Below, piece after piece: positions 27,794 through 37,745 of a stretch of DNA of 64,000 nt. This DNA is from Ornithinimicrobium murale. GTDB lineage: Bacteria; Actinomycetota; Actinomycetes; Actinomycetales; Dermatophilaceae. Both the position numbers and the translations under genes were made by a program. Location of the stretch: the NCBI RefSeq assembly GCF_003352835.1, contig NZ_QLVD01000024.1, positions 42,534 through 106,533 of the forward strand. Direction: 5' to 3'. The notes beneath the pieces were generated by a model. That model had not been told where the DNA came from and did no database searches. It was given only the letters and a program-made list of their open reading frames with translations. Position 1 is the stretch's first letter. Each line of letters opens with the position of its first letter.

Positions 27794-29616
27794 GCGAGCA
27801 GCCGCAGGGAACCAACAGCACGCCGGACGACACGTCGGCAACGGTCGAGGAGTCACCGGTCACGGTCGACGAGCAGAGCTCCCCACAGACACGTGCTGAC
27901 GAGCCAGAGGTGACAGCACCGGAGACACCCGAAGCCGAGGTCACAGCACCAGAGACACCCGAAGCCGAGGTCACAGCACCAGAGACACCCGAAGCCGAGG
28001 TCACAGCACCAGAGACACCCGAAGCCGAGGTCACAGCACCAGAGACACCCGAGGCGCAGGAATCCGAGGCTGCAGTGCCTGAGGCGACCGAAACCACGGC
28101 AACTGAGCCTGAGGCGACGGAGGCCGGCACAACCGAGCCTGACGCACCGAGCGAGGCTGCCGCGCCCACAGAGCCTGAGGCACCTCCAGCGGCTGAGACC
28201 CAGGCAACGCCCACCCCCGCACCACCAGCCGCCGAGACGGCACCGACACCGAAGCCCAAGCCAGCACCGAAGCCGGGTCCGGTCCCCTCCCCCGCGGCCC
28301 TGGCCGGACGCAAGCCGGCGGTCACCCCTGCCGTGCCCACGCCACCCGTCACCTCGAAGCCCTCGGAATCGATGGCCTTCGGCCGAGTTGCCGAGGACGG
28401 CACCGTCTATGTCAAGGACGGCGACCAGGAGCGAGCCGTCGGCTCCTACCCGGAAGCCTCGCACGAGGAGGCGCTGGCCTACTTCGCCCGCAAGCACGAC
28501 GAGCTGGTGGCCGGTGCCCAACTCCTGGAGCAGCGTCTGGACCAGACCGAGATCTCTGCGCACGAGGCACGGGAGTCCCTCAAGACCCTGCGGGACCAGA
28601 TCGGCGAGGCCAACGTCGTCGGCGACCTGGCAGCCCTGCGGGACCGGGTCACCGCCATCGAGGCCGCGGTCAAGGAGCGTCAGCGCACCGAGACTGAGGC
28701 GCGTGCCACCGCCAAGGCGGAGGCCACGGCCGTCCGGGAGTCCCTGGTCGTCGAGGCCGAGACGCTGGCGGCAGCGGATGTCCACCAGATTCAGTGGAAG
28801 TCGGCCAGCGCCAAGATGCGCGGCATGCTCGACCAGTGGCGCGGCCTGCAGAAGAAGGGGCCCAAGCTCGACAAGGACGTGGAGAACGGCCTCTGGCAGC
28901 GTCTCAGCTCCGCGCGCAGCACCTTCGACAAGAACCGCAAGGCCTTCTTCAGCGAGCTGGACACCCAGCACTCGGAGGCCAAGCGTGTCAAGGAGAAGCT
29001 CGTCGTCGAGGCCGAGGCGCTGTCCACCAGCAAGGACTGGGGACCCACCGCCGGCGCCTTCAAGCGCCTCATGCAGGACTGGCGCCGCGCCGGTCGCGCA
29101 CAGCGCTCCGACGACGATGCCCTGTGGGAGCGTTTCCGCGCCGCCCAGGACGCCTTCTTCAACGCCAAGGACGAGGTCGTCGCGGCGGAGAACGAGGAGT
29201 TCAAGGCCAACCTCGTGGTCAAGGAGGCGCTCCTGACCGAGGCGGAGGCGCTCCTCCCCATCAAGGACCTGGAGTCGGCCAAGGCCGCGTTGCGCAGCAT
29301 CCAGGACCGCTGGGACGAGGCCGGCAAGGTGCCCCGCTCGGACATGTCGCGCGTCGAGGGCCGGCTCCGCAAGGTCGAACAGGCGGTCCGCGACCAGGAG
29401 GACGCCAAGTGGCAGAAGAGCAATCCTGAGCTGAACGCCCGGGCGCAGTCCATGGTGGAGCAGCTGGAGCGTGCTGTGCAGGGCCTGGAGCAGGACCTGG
29501 AGGCAGCACGGGCCACGGGCGACGACAAGAAGATCGCCGAGGCCCAGGCCGCGCTCGAGGCCCGTCAGACCTGGTTGGACTCCGCTCGCGGTGGCCTGTC
29601 CGAGTTCGGCGGCTGA
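27790..29616 (+). CDS. DUF349 repeat protein
   Basis: 608-aa protein. Residues 38-190 are low complexity (Glu/Thr/Ala/Pro), including five decapeptides of the type EVTAPETPEA. Residues 200-600 contain about four DUF349 helical units (W-x-x-RxxxDxxF patterns such as LWQRLSSARSTFDKNRKAFF and LWERFRAAQDAFF) and coiled coil. Function is unknown; DUF349 proteins are often next to relA in actinobacteria. GTG start coupled to the PPIase stop. Confidence 0.88.
   Translation: MSEQPQGTNSTPDDTSATVEESPVTVDEQSSPQTRADEPEVTAPETPEAEVTAPETPEAEVTAPETPEAEVTAPETPEAEVTAPETPEAQESEAAVPEATETTATEPEATEAGTTEPDAPSEAAAPTEPEAPPAAETQATPTPAPPAAETAPTPKPKPAPKPGPVPSPAALAGRKPAVTPAVPTPPVTSKPSESMAFGRVAEDGTVYVKDGDQERAVGSYPEASHEEALAYFARKHDELVAGAQLLEQRLDQTEISAHEARESLKTLRDQIGEANVVGDLAALRDRVTAIEAAVKERQRTETEARATAKAEATAVRESLVVEAETLAAADVHQIQWKSASAKMRGMLDQWRGLQKKGPKLDKDVENGLWQRLSSARSTFDKNRKAFFSELDTQHSEAKRVKEKLVVEAEALSTSKDWGPTAGAFKRLMQDWRRAGRAQRSDDDALWERFRAAQDAFFNAKDEVVAAENEEFKANLVVKEALLTEAEALLPIKDLESAKAALRSIQDRWDEAGKVPRSDMSRVEGRLRKVEQAVRDQEDAKWQKSNPELNARAQSMVEQLERAVQGLEQDLEAARATGDDKKIAEAQAALEARQTWLDSARGGLSEFGG
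27901..28050 (+). repeat. Five 30-bp tandem repeats in the DUF349 gene
   Basis: Five 30-bp units of type GAGGTCACAGCACCAGAGAC-ACCCGAAGCC, nearly identical to each other, encode five EVTAPETPEA decapeptides in the disordered N-terminal region. Near-identity at silent sites implies recent expansion. Confidence 0.92.
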
Positions 29617-29619
29617 GCG

Positions 29620-30918
29620 GTGACCCACGCCTTCGACCAGGATGACACCGCACGCAGCCTGACGGCATACCTTGATGCCTCTCCCTCGCCCTTCCACGCG
29701 GTGGAGAGCACTGCGGCGCTGCTGCTGGCCGCCGGGTTCACCCGCCTCGCCGAGACGGACCCGACCCCCAGCGCGCCCGGGCGCTATATGACGGTGCGCG
29801 GTGGTTCACTCATCGCCTGGTCGACCGAGGCCGACCCGGCCCCCGCGACGCCGTTCCGGGTGGTGGGCGCGCACACCGACTCCCCCAACCTGCGCATCAA
29901 GCCACGGCCGGACGTGCTCCGGGCGGGGTGGCAGCAGCTGGCTGTCGAGATCTACGGCGGGCCGCTCCTGAACACCTGGCTGGACCGGGACCTGGGGCTG
30001 TCCGGTCGGGTCGCGGTCCGTGGAGAGAGCGGCGCCGAAGGTCGCCTCCTCCTGATCGACGAGCCCCTGCTGCGCGTGTCGCAGCTGGCCCCGCACCTGG
30101 ACCGCACAGTGAACTCCGAGGGTCTCAAGCTCAACCCGCAACAGCACCTGGTCCCGCACTGGGGGCAGGGCGAGACGGCCGGCGACCTGCTGGGCTTCAT
30201 CGCCGAACGGCTCGAGGTGCCAGCCAGCCATGTCCTCGGCTGGGACCTGATGACCCACGACCTCACCCCGGCCAGGCGCATCGGGCGGGATCGTGACCTG
30301 ATCGCCTCGGCGCGACTGGACAACCTGGCCACGTCCTTCGCAGCGTCCATCGCGCTGGTCGCCGCCGTCGAGGCGGGCACCCCCGGCGTCGTGCCGGTGA
30401 TCGCGCTGTTCGACCATGAGGAGGTCGGCAGCACCACTGAGCGCGGGGCCCAGTCCACCTTCCTCACGGCAACACTGGAGCGGATCGTGCTGTCCCGCAA
30501 CGGGTCACGCGAAGACTATCTGCGGGCGCTGGCCGGCACGGTGATCGCCTCCGGTGACATGGCCCACGCGACGAACCCGAACTATGCCGACCGTCACGAG
30601 GCCGGTCACCACGTGCAGATGAACGGGGGGCCCGTCCTGAAGATCAACGCCCAGGCACGCTATGCGACCGACGGGCTCGGCGCGGCGGCCTTCCGTCTGG
30701 CGTGCGAGCAGGCTGGGGTGCCGGTGCAGAGCTTCGTCACCCGCACGGACCTGCCCTGCGGCTCGACGGTGGGGCCGATGACCTCGGCCCTGACCGGGGC
30801 CACCACGGTCGACTTCGGTGCCCCGACCCTGTCGATGCACTCAACCCGGGAAGCCTGTGGCGTCGCCGACCAGGCGATGTATGCCGGCGCTCTCCAGGCC
30901 TTCCTCTCACCTGCCTGA
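29620..30918 (+). CDS. M18 family aminopeptidase
   Basis: 432-aa aspartyl-aminopeptidase-type metallopeptidase. Zn ligands are in GAHTDSPNLRIK, ASARLDNL and DHEEVGSTTERGAQ; the late catalytic segment is TRTDLPCGSTVGP and the ending PTLSMHSTREACG. Family length is standard. GTG start 4 bp after the DUF349 stop, so likely co-transcribed. Cytosolic removal of N-terminal acidic residues is the family role. Confidence 0.94.
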   Translation: MTHAFDQDDTARSLTAYLDASPSPFHAVESTAALLLAAGFTRLAETDPTPSAPGRYMTVRGGSLIAWSTEADPAPATPFRVVGAHTDSPNLRIKPRPDVLRAGWQQLAVEIYGGPLLNTWLDRDLGLSGRVAVRGESGAEGRLLLIDEPLLRVSQLAPHLDRTVNSEGLKLNPQQHLVPHWGQGETAGDLLGFIAERLEVPASHVLGWDLMTHDLTPARRIGRDRDLIASARLDNLATSFAASIALVAAVEAGTPGVVPVIALFDHEEVGSTTERGAQSTFLTATLERIVLSRNGSREDYLRALAGTVIASGDMAHATNPNYADRHEAGHHVQMNGGPVLKINAQARYATDGLGAAAFRLACEQAGVPVQSFVTRTDLPCGSTVGPMTSALTGATTVDFGAPTLSMHSTREACGVADQAMYAGALQAFLSPA

Positions 30919-30994
30919 GGGCTGACCTGCGCGACAGAGAGAACTTGCCTGTGGGCGGGTGAGGGCGTGCCCGTGCGCGGGTGTGGCCGCGGTG

Positions 30995-33298
30995 TCAGGC
31001 GCTCTGGTGCCGGCGGTGCGGGTCGGTCCGCTGGGTGCCGGTGATCCGGTAGGCATCGAGCACGCCGCTGACCCGCCGCACCGCGCGGATCACCGACTCC
31101 AGGTGGCTCGGGTCAGCCATCTCGAAGGTGAACTTGGACAGCGCCACCCGGTCTCGTCCGGTCTGCACCGAGGCCGCGAGGATGTTGACGTGCTGGTCGG
31201 TGAGCGCCTTGGTGATCTCGGCCAGGAGCCCGGCCCGGTCGAGGGCCTCGACCTGCAGCTGCACCAGGAAGACGCTGGTCTCCGTCGGTGACCAGGCCAC
31301 GTCGATGATCCGCTCGGACTGCTGCTTCAGCGACTCGGCGTTGGTGCAGTCGGTCCGGTGCACCGAGACACCCTTGCCGGTGGTCACAAAGCCCATGATC
31401 GGGTCGCCCGGCACGGGCGTGCAGCACTTGGCGAGCTTGACCCAGACGTCGTCCGTGCCAACGACGGTGACCCCTGAGTCGAGCGACCGGTTGCGGCCCC
31501 GGTTGGGCACGGTCGCCTCGGCCAGGTCCTCGGTGGCACCGTCCTCACCGCCGAGCGTGGACACCAACTGCTTGACCACATGGGCAGCCGAAACGTGCCC
31601 CTCACCGACAGCGGCGTAGAGGCCGTCGACGTTGTGATAGCGCAGGTCGCCCGCGACGGCGTTGAGCGTCTCGTGCGACATCAACCGTTGCAGCGGCTGG
31701 TTCTGTTTGCGGAGCACCTTGGCGATCTGGTCCTTGCCGGACTCGATCATCTCCTCGCGGCGCTCCTTGGAGAACCACTGGCGGATCTTGTTGCGGGCCC
31801 GGGGGCTCTTGACGAAGTTGAGCCAGTCACGACTCGGCCCCGCCTCCGCAGCCCTGCTCGTCAGGATGTCGACGACGTCGCCATTGGCCAGCGAGCTGTC
31901 CAGCGGCACCAGCTTGCCGTTGACCCGGCCGCCGACACAGTGGTGCCCGACCTCGGTGTGCACCGCATAGGCGAAGTCCACCGGGGTTGCACCGGCGGGC
32001 AGGGCCATGACGTCGCCCCCCGGAGTGAAGACATAGACCTCGGCACCGCCGATCTCGAACCGCAGGGACTCCAGGAACTCCCCCGGGTCGGCGGTCTCCT
32101 TCTGCCAGTCCAGGAGCTGGCGCAGCCACTCCATGCCCTCCATCTGGCCGGGCCCCCCGTCGGGCCCCAGGGGTGGCTTGACGCCGTCCTCCTTGTACTT
32201 CCAGTGGGCGGCGACGCCGTACTCCGCGCGACGGTGCATCTGGTGGGTGCGGATCTGGACCTCGACCGGCTTGCCATCGGGTCCGATGACCGTCGTGTGC
32301 AACGACTGGTACATGTTGAACTTCGGCATCGCGATGTAGTCCTTGAACCGGCCCGGGACCGGGTTCCACCGGGCGTGCAGCGCACCGAGCACCGCATAGC
32401 AGTCCTGCACCGTCTCGACCAGGACGCGGACCGCCACCAGGTCGTAGATCTGCTCGAAGTCGCGGCCGCGGACGATCATCTTCTGGTAGACGGAGTAGTA
32501 GTGCTTCGGGCGCCCGGTCACCACCGCCTTGATCTTGGAGTCCTTCAGGTCCCTCCCGATCTCGGTGCGGACCGTGGCGAGATACTCCTCCCGCGCCGGG
32601 GCCCGCTCAGCGACCATCCGGACGATCTCGTCGTAGATCTTCGGGTAGAGCTGGGCGAAGGACAGGTCCTCCAGCTCCCACTTGATCGTGTTCATGCCGA
32701 GCCGGTGGGCCAGCGGGGCGTAGATCTCCAGCGTCTCGTTGGCCTTGCGGGCGGCAGACTCCGGGGACACATATCGCCAGGTCCTCGCGTTGTGGAGCCG
32801 GTCGGCGAGCTTGATCACCAGCACCCGGATATCGCGCGCCATGGCCACGACCATCTTGCGGACGGTTTCAGCCTGGGCGGCCTCGCCATACTGCACCTTG
32901 TCCAGCTTGGTGACGCCATCGACCATCATCGCGATCTCGTCGCCGAAGTCCTTGCGCAGCTGGGCCAGCGCGTAAGAGGTGTCCTCCACCGTGTCGTGCA
33001 GCAGTGCTGCGGCGAGTGTCGAGGGGGTCATCCCCAGCTCGGCCAGAATCGTGGCGACCGCGAGAGGGTGGGTGATGTAGGCGTCGCCGCTCTTGCGCTG
33101 CTGGCCCTCGTGCGCGCGCTCCGCGACGCGGTAGGCCCGTTCGATCAGGTCGAGGTCGGCCTTGGGGTGGGTGGCCCGGACCGCACGCAGCAGCGGCTCC
33201 AGCACCGGGTTGGACCCGGGCCGGGTGCCTCCCAGTCGGGCCAGGCGTGCGCGGACGCCGTGGCTGTGGGAGGAGGCCGGGGCGACATCCTCACTCAT
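30995..33298 (-). CDS. relA: Bifunctional (p)ppGpp synthetase/hydrolase
   Basis: 767-aa Rel protein. The HD hydrolase domain (about 70-200) carries [12 protein letters not shown] and LLHDTVEDT. The synthetase domain (about 260-400) has [11 protein letters not shown] and [22 protein letters not shown]. The TGS domain follows ([24 protein letters not shown]), then the helical/CC region and a C-terminal ACT domain (about 680-755). Both active sites look intact, so it should make and degrade the alarmone. Neighbours apt and secF are the usual actinobacterial context. Confidence 0.97.
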   Translation of the reverse strand: MSEDVAPASSHSHGVRARLARLGGTRPGSNPVLEPLLRAVRATHPKADLDLIERAYRVAERAHEGQQRKSGDAYITHPLAVATILAELGMTPSTLAAALLHDTVEDTSYALAQLRKDFGDEIAMMVDGVTKLDKVQYGEAAQAETVRKMVVAMARDIRVLVIKLADRLHNARTWRYVSPESAARKANETLEIYAPLAHRLGMNTIKWELEDLSFAQLYPKIYDEIVRMVAERAPAREEYLATVRTEIGRDLKDSKIKAVVTGRPKHYYSVYQKMIVRGRDFEQIYDLVAVRVLVETVQDCYAVLGALHARWNPVPGRFKDYIAMPKFNMYQSLHTTVIGPDGKPVEVQIRTHQMHRRAEYGVAAHWKYKEDGVKPPLGPDGGPGQMEGMEWLRQLLDWQKETADPGEFLESLRFEIGGAEVYVFTPGGDVMALPAGATPVDFAYAVHTEVGHHCVGGRVNGKLVPLDSSLANGDVVDILTSRAAEAGPSRDWLNFVKSPRARNKIRQWFSKERREEMIESGKDQIAKVLRKQNQPLQRLMSHETLNAVAGDLRYHNVDGLYAAVGEGHVSAAHVVKQLVSTLGGEDGATEDLAEATVPNRGRNRSLDSGVTVVGTDDVWVKLAKCCTPVPGDPIMGFVTTGKGVSVHRTDCTNAESLKQQSERIIDVAWSPTETSVFLVQLQVEALDRAGLLAEITKALTDQHVNILAASVQTGRDRVALSKFTFEMADPSHLESVIRAVRRVSGVLDAYRITGTQRTDPHRRHQSA

Positions 33299-33359
33299 GA
33301 CGCGATTGTAGGCCGCTCAGACCCCAGGTTGCGCCATCGTCCACCGACAGTGCCGCTGG

Positions 33360-33929
33360 TCAGTCCGTCAACAGCGCGTGGACCGGCGTGCCCGTGAGCT
33401 TGCTGCGACCGTTGAGGAAGCCCAGCTCGAGCACCACCTCGACCGCCACCGCCTCGCCGCCGCACTGCCGGACGAGGTCGACGGTGGCTGCCGCGGTGCC
33501 GCCGGTGGCAAGGACGTCGTCCACCACGAGCACGCGCTCCCCCGGGCGCACCGCGTCGGTGTGCAGCTCGATCGTCGCTGAGCCGTACTCCAGGGTGTAG
33601 GAGACGGCGTGGGTTGCCGCCGGGAGCTTGCCCTCCTTGCGCACCGGCACGAAGCCGACGCCCAGTTCGTGGGCGATGATGGCGCCGAGGATGAACCCGC
33701 GTGCCTCCACGCCGATCACCACGTCCACGGTCCCGCGGCGTCGTCGGACCACGTCGGCCACCACCCGGTCCCGCAGGGGCGGGTCCAGCAGCAGCGGCGT
33801 GAAGTCCTTGAAGACGACTCCCGGCTCCGGGAAGTCGGGGATCGCCCGCAGGCGAGCCCCGACATCCTGGGCGAGGTCCGGGTCCGCTCCATCGGGCGTG
33901 TGGTCAGCTGGTCGCAGAGCCGCGGTCAT
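33360..33929 (-). CDS. apt: Adenine phosphoribosyltransferase
   Basis: 189-aa purine-salvage enzyme converting adenine and PRPP to AMP. The PRPP-binding motif is VLVVDDVLATGGTAAA, with IGVEARGFILG and FVPVRKEGKLP as further conserved parts. ATG 33929 is chosen; the open frame upstream shows no family similarity. Confidence 0.95.
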   Translation of the reverse strand: MTAALRPADHTPDGADPDLAQDVGARLRAIPDFPEPGVVFKDFTPLLLDPPLRDRVVADVVRRRRGTVDVVIGVEARGFILGAIIAHELGVGFVPVRKEGKLPAATHAVSYTLEYGSATIELHTDAVRPGERVLVVDDVLATGGTAAATVDLVRQCGGEAVAVEVVLELGFLNGRSKLTGTPVHALLTD

Positions 33930-33954
33930 GATCGCAGTATGCCGTGGGGCCGGG

Positions 33955-35223
33955 TCAGCGCTTGGACTTCGGCGGGCGCTTGGGTTGGTTGCGCGGCCCG
34001 CGGGACCGCGGGTGGACCTCCCGGGCGGCACGCGGGTGGACCTCCCGGGGGCGGGGTGCAGGTGCGGCCTCGCCCGGCGTCCCCTCGGCCAGTGCGTCGG
34101 GGGCCGTGTCCGCCGTCTCCTCGGTCAGCAGTATGACCCCGGCGCCCTCGTCCTCCTGGGGCTCCATGGACTCCATCCCGGGAGGGGCGTTGTAGTCGCG
34201 CTCCATCCCGGGCGGGGCCGCGTAGTCAACCTTGTCGGACTGCCGGTCCTCACGCTTGGCAATCTTCTTGTCCAGTGCCTTGATCTCGTCCTCGTTCTGG
34301 CGCAGGTGCACCAGGAGGGGGGTCGCGATGAAGATGGAGGAGTAGGTGCCGACCAGCATGCCGACGAACAGCGCCACGGACAGGTCTAGGAGCGTGCCGG
34401 GACCGATCAGCGTCACACCGAAGACCAGGATCGCCGCGACCGGCAGCAGTGCGACGACGGAGGTGTTGATGGAGCGGACCAGGGTCTGGTTGACCGCAAG
34501 GTTCGCCGCCCGGGCGTAGGTCGTGCGCTTGGAGTCCAGGGCGTACTCGGTGTTCTCGCGCACCTTGTCGAAGACGACGATGGTGTCGTAGATCGAGTAG
34601 CCCAGGATCGTCAGAAAGCCGATCACGGAGGCCGGCGAGATCTCGATGCCGAGCAGCGCGTAGATCCCGACGGTGAACAGCACGTCGTGCAGGAGCGCGA
34701 CCAGCGCCGCGGCCGCCATCTTCCACGTGCGGAAGTACAGGGCCAGCACGACGGTGACCAGCGCCAGGAAGGCCACCAGCGCCTGGATCGCCTTGGTCGT
34801 GACGGTGTCGCCCCAGGAGGGCCCGACGAAGGAGCTGGTGACATTGTCATCGCCGACCGAGAACTCCTCCGCGAGGGCCTCGATGGAGGCGTTGGACTCC
34901 CCGGCGCTCAGCTCGCCGGTCTGGATACGGACTGTGTCGGAGCCGATCTGGGTGACCGATACCTCGGCGGCGTCGGGAGCCTGACCGCGCACTACCTCGG
35001 TGGCCCGGGACTCATAGTCCTGCATGTTGCTGACCCCGGGGACGCGGAGCTCAGTGCCGCCGCGGAACTCAATACCGAAGTTGAGTCCCTTGGCGAAGAT
35101 GCCGAGGAGCGAGATGATGAGGAGGATCCCGGCGATTCCGTACCAGAGCTTGCGCCGACCGACGATGTCGAACGAACGCTTGCCGGTGAACAGGTCATTA
35201 CCGAATCTGGCGAAACTAAACAT
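33955..35223 (-). CDS. secF: Protein translocase subunit SecF
   Basis: 422-aa six-helix RND-type component of the Sec translocon. FGIEFRGGTEL is the conserved first periplasmic motif; helices 4-6 include SIYDTIVVFDKVRE and NQTLVRSINTS. After the last helix (near 315) follows a roughly 100-residue tail with two imperfect duplications (APPGME and REVHPR-A/S). ATG shares one base with the secD stop (TGATG). Confidence 0.95.
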   Translation of the reverse strand: MFSFARFGNDLFTGKRSFDIVGRRKLWYGIAGILLIISLLGIFAKGLNFGIEFRGGTELRVPGVSNMQDYESRATEVVRGQAPDAAEVSVTQIGSDTVRIQTGELSAGESNASIEALAEEFSVGDDNVTSSFVGPSWGDTVTTKAIQALVAFLALVTVVLALYFRTWKMAAAALVALLHDVLFTVGIYALLGIEISPASVIGFLTILGYSIYDTIVVFDKVRENTEYALDSKRTTYARAANLAVNQTLVRSINTSVVALLPVAAILVFGVTLIGPGTLLDLSVALFVGMLVGTYSSIFIATPLLVHLRQNEDEIKALDKKIAKREDRQSDKVDYAAPPGMERDYNAPPGMESMEPQEDEGAGVILLTEETADTAPDALAEGTPGEAAPAPRPREVHPRAAREVHPRSRGPRNQPKRPPKSKR

Positions 35224-37142
35224 CAGACGATGCCTCCCTCGGTCTGCTCCCGGGTGGGACCGGTCCGTTTGGGTTCGGGCATCGCGAACTGGCCGCGGCC
35301 CAGGTAGGTGGAACGACGGGCCCCCAGGTGCTCGGGATCCATGCCCGACCACTTGTGACCCTCACCGAAGAACTTGGTGTTGGCCAGGATGCTCACCACG
35401 GGGTGGGTGAACATCATGACCACGATCAGGTCGATCACGGTGGCCAGCCCCAGGGCGAATGCGAACGCCTTCACGCCCGACTCGGAGAGGAAGTACAGCA
35501 CCGCAGCCGCCAACAGGTTGACGAAGTCGGAGATGATGATGGTCCGACGGGCTCTGCGCCACCCGGTGTCGACCGCATAGCGCAGTGGACGCCCCGTGCG
35601 GACCTCGTCCCGGATGCGTTCGAAGTAGACGATGAAGCTGTCTGCCGTCACACCGATCGCGACGATCAGTCCGGTCACGCCGGCCATCGTCAGCCGGAAG
35701 TTCGTCGCCCAGCCCAGCATGGTCACTGCCAGATAGGCCAGGATGCCCGCGATGACCAGGGACGCGACGGTCACCAGGCCCAACGCGCGGTACTGGACGA
35801 GTGAGTAGATGAAGACCAGGATCATGCCGATGGCGCCGGCGATCACGCCGAGCCGTAGCTGCTCGCCGCCGAGCTGCGGGCTGAGCTGCTCCGAGGTCTG
35901 CACGTCGAAGCTCATCGGCAGCGCGCCGAACTTCAGTGTGTTGGCCAACTCCTCCGCACTGTCGTTGGTGAAACCACCGGTGATGGTGGCCACACCGTCA
36001 GTGATCGGCGAGTTCACTCCGGGGGCGGAGATGACCTGGCCGTCCAGCACGATGGCGAACCGGTTCTGGGTGGAGTTCTGTCCGAAGTTGAACAGGCGGG
36101 TCGTGATCTCCCGGAAGGCGTCCCGGCCCTCGCTGTCGAAGTTCAGGCGCACCTCCACGATGCCGGTCGGCTGACCACCGGCGCCGACCTGCAAACCAGA
36201 GCTGGCGTCGGTGAGGGAGGCACCGCTGAGCTCGGAGGGACCGAGAATGTACTTCTCGGTGCCTCCCACCGAGCAGGCCACGATGGCCTCGTCGCTCGGA
36301 GCGGAGGAGGCGGTGCGCACGTTCTCGTCCTCGGCGCAGTCGTACTCCATGAACTGCTGCTGCAGCTCGGGAGTGACCCAGGCCAGGTCGCTGGCGCTGG
36401 TCGGTTCGGCGCCCTCCGGCGCGTCAGTGACGGCCGAGTCGTCAGGGGCCTGCGTGCTCTGAGCGTCATCGGTGCTGCCGCCGTCGTCGGCGCCGGGTGC
36501 CTCGGTGGCCTCCGCCGCGTCCGTGCTGCCGGCCGCGGACACTGGGCCGGCTGCGTGGAGCACTGGCACCTGGTCGGCCAGGAGTCCCTCGGGGTAGGCC
36601 GCGTTAGTGGTCTCTGCATCGTCGGTGCCGGAGTCGTCCGTGGGCTCATCCGTCGGCGACTCGGTGGGATCGGCCATGGGTGCCTCGGTGGCACCGGGAG
36701 GCATCGGCAGCTCACGCGGCGGCTCGGTCGGTGCCTGCTGCGTCACCGGAGCGGCGACCAGGACTGCACGGAAGCGGAGCTGGGAGGAGCGACTGAGGGC
36801 CTCCAGTTGCTCGGGGGTCGGCGTTCCGGGGATAGCGACCTGGATGTTCGATCCGAGACGGGAGACCTCGGCCTCGGCGACACCGCTGCCGTCGACACGG
36901 CGCCGGATGATGTCGATGGCCTGGTCCAACTGCTCGGGCTGGACCGACTCGTCCCCCTCGACAACCGGCTCGATCACCATCTGCCGTCCACCAGCCAGGT
37001 CCAGACCCAGCAGCGGGGTGAGTTGGGCCTTCGGCTCGCCCCATGTGTTGGCAGCGCCCAGGCCTCCCCCCAGAACGACGATCAGGGCCAGCAGTGCCAG
37101 CAGGGTGTTCCGGGCCTTGCGGTTGCGCGGGTTGCGCGCCAT
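35223..37142 (-). CDS. secD: Protein translocase subunit SecD
   Basis: 639-aa partner of SecF that uses the proton gradient to complete protein export. First helix at about 12-32, then LLGLDLAGGRQMVI. The large P1 domain is interrupted by a Thr/Asp/Glu/Pro-rich stretch (about 140-245); then FTNDSAEELANTLKFGALP and five C-terminal helices with SFIVYFERIRDE. Start ATG 37142 overlaps the yajC stop; a GTG one codon upstream is possible. Confidence 0.95.
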   Translation of the reverse strand: MARNPRNRKARNTLLALLALIVVLGGGLGAANTWGEPKAQLTPLLGLDLAGGRQMVIEPVVEGDESVQPEQLDQAIDIIRRRVDGSGVAEAEVSRLGSNIQVAIPGTPTPEQLEALSRSSQLRFRAVLVAAPVTQQAPTEPPRELPMPPGATEAPMADPTESPTDEPTDDSGTDDAETTNAAYPEGLLADQVPVLHAAGPVSAAGSTDAAEATEAPGADDGGSTDDAQSTQAPDDSAVTDAPEGAEPTSASDLAWVTPELQQQFMEYDCAEDENVRTASSAPSDEAIVACSVGGTEKYILGPSELSGASLTDASSGLQVGAGGQPTGIVEVRLNFDSEGRDAFREITTRLFNFGQNSTQNRFAIVLDGQVISAPGVNSPITDGVATITGGFTNDSAEELANTLKFGALPMSFDVQTSEQLSPQLGGEQLRLGVIAGAIGMILVFIYSLVQYRALGLVTVASLVIAGILAYLAVTMLGWATNFRLTMAGVTGLIVAIGVTADSFIVYFERIRDEVRTGRPLRYAVDTGWRRARRTIIISDFVNLLAAAVLYFLSESGVKAFAFALGLATVIDLIVVMMFTHPVVSILANTKFFGEGHKWSGMDPEHLGARRSTYLGRGQFAMPEPKRTGPTREQTEGGIV

Positions 37143-37483
37143 CACTGCTCCCCCATGGTCTCGTCGGCGCCCGGCTGGGCGTGTGGCGGTTGTGCCCCCG
37201 GCGCCTGCATCACGACGCGACGGTCGAACTGCAGCACGACCCCAGGTGCCGCCTCGATCTGGACGGTGCTCGCGTCCATCTGCGCGATGGTCCCGTAGAG
37301 CCCTGTCGTCGTCATCACCCGCGATCCGACTGCCAGGTCGGCCTGCATCTCCTTGAACTTCTTCTGCCGCTTGCGCTGGGACCAGAAGAGGAAGGCGATG
37401 AGGAGGAGTGGCAGCAACAGCAACAGCATGCTGAAGCCGTCACCGCTGCCTCCGTTGGCAGCGGCCGAGGCCAGTGGCGACAT
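37142..37483 (-). CDS. yajC: Preprotein translocase subunit YajC
   Basis: 113-aa single-pass membrane protein associated with SecDF. The transmembrane segment is at about 18-35 (MLLLLLPLLLIAFLFW), followed by the basic QRKRQKKFKEMQADL and the GSRVMTTTGLYGTIAQMD motif. The 262 bp between it and ruvB show no gene. Confidence 0.93.
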   Translation of the reverse strand: MSPLASAAANGGSGDGFSMLLLLLPLLLIAFLFWSQRKRQKKFKEMQADLAVGSRVMTTTGLYGTIAQMDASTVQIEAAPGVVLQFDRRVVMQAPGAQPPHAQPGADETMGEQ

Positions 37484-37745
37484 GGAGATTCCTTATAACG
37501 TCTGTCGGTGAGTGTCCAGGCGCCCTGACCTTGGGGCGGTCCACCGCCAGTGGACACTCGCGGCAGTCTAGGTGACGGGGCTGGGTCCGCCCAACACCCC
37601 ACCCCGCACGTCAGGTAAAGATCCGGTATCTTCCCGCGTTTTCAGAGTGGGTTTGGGCGCGTTCCCGCAGGGTCGTCGCGGATTCATGAGCCGTCCCGCA
37701 GTTTCGTCGCGTGCACGTGTCGGCCGCGCCAGGTCAGCCCGAGCC

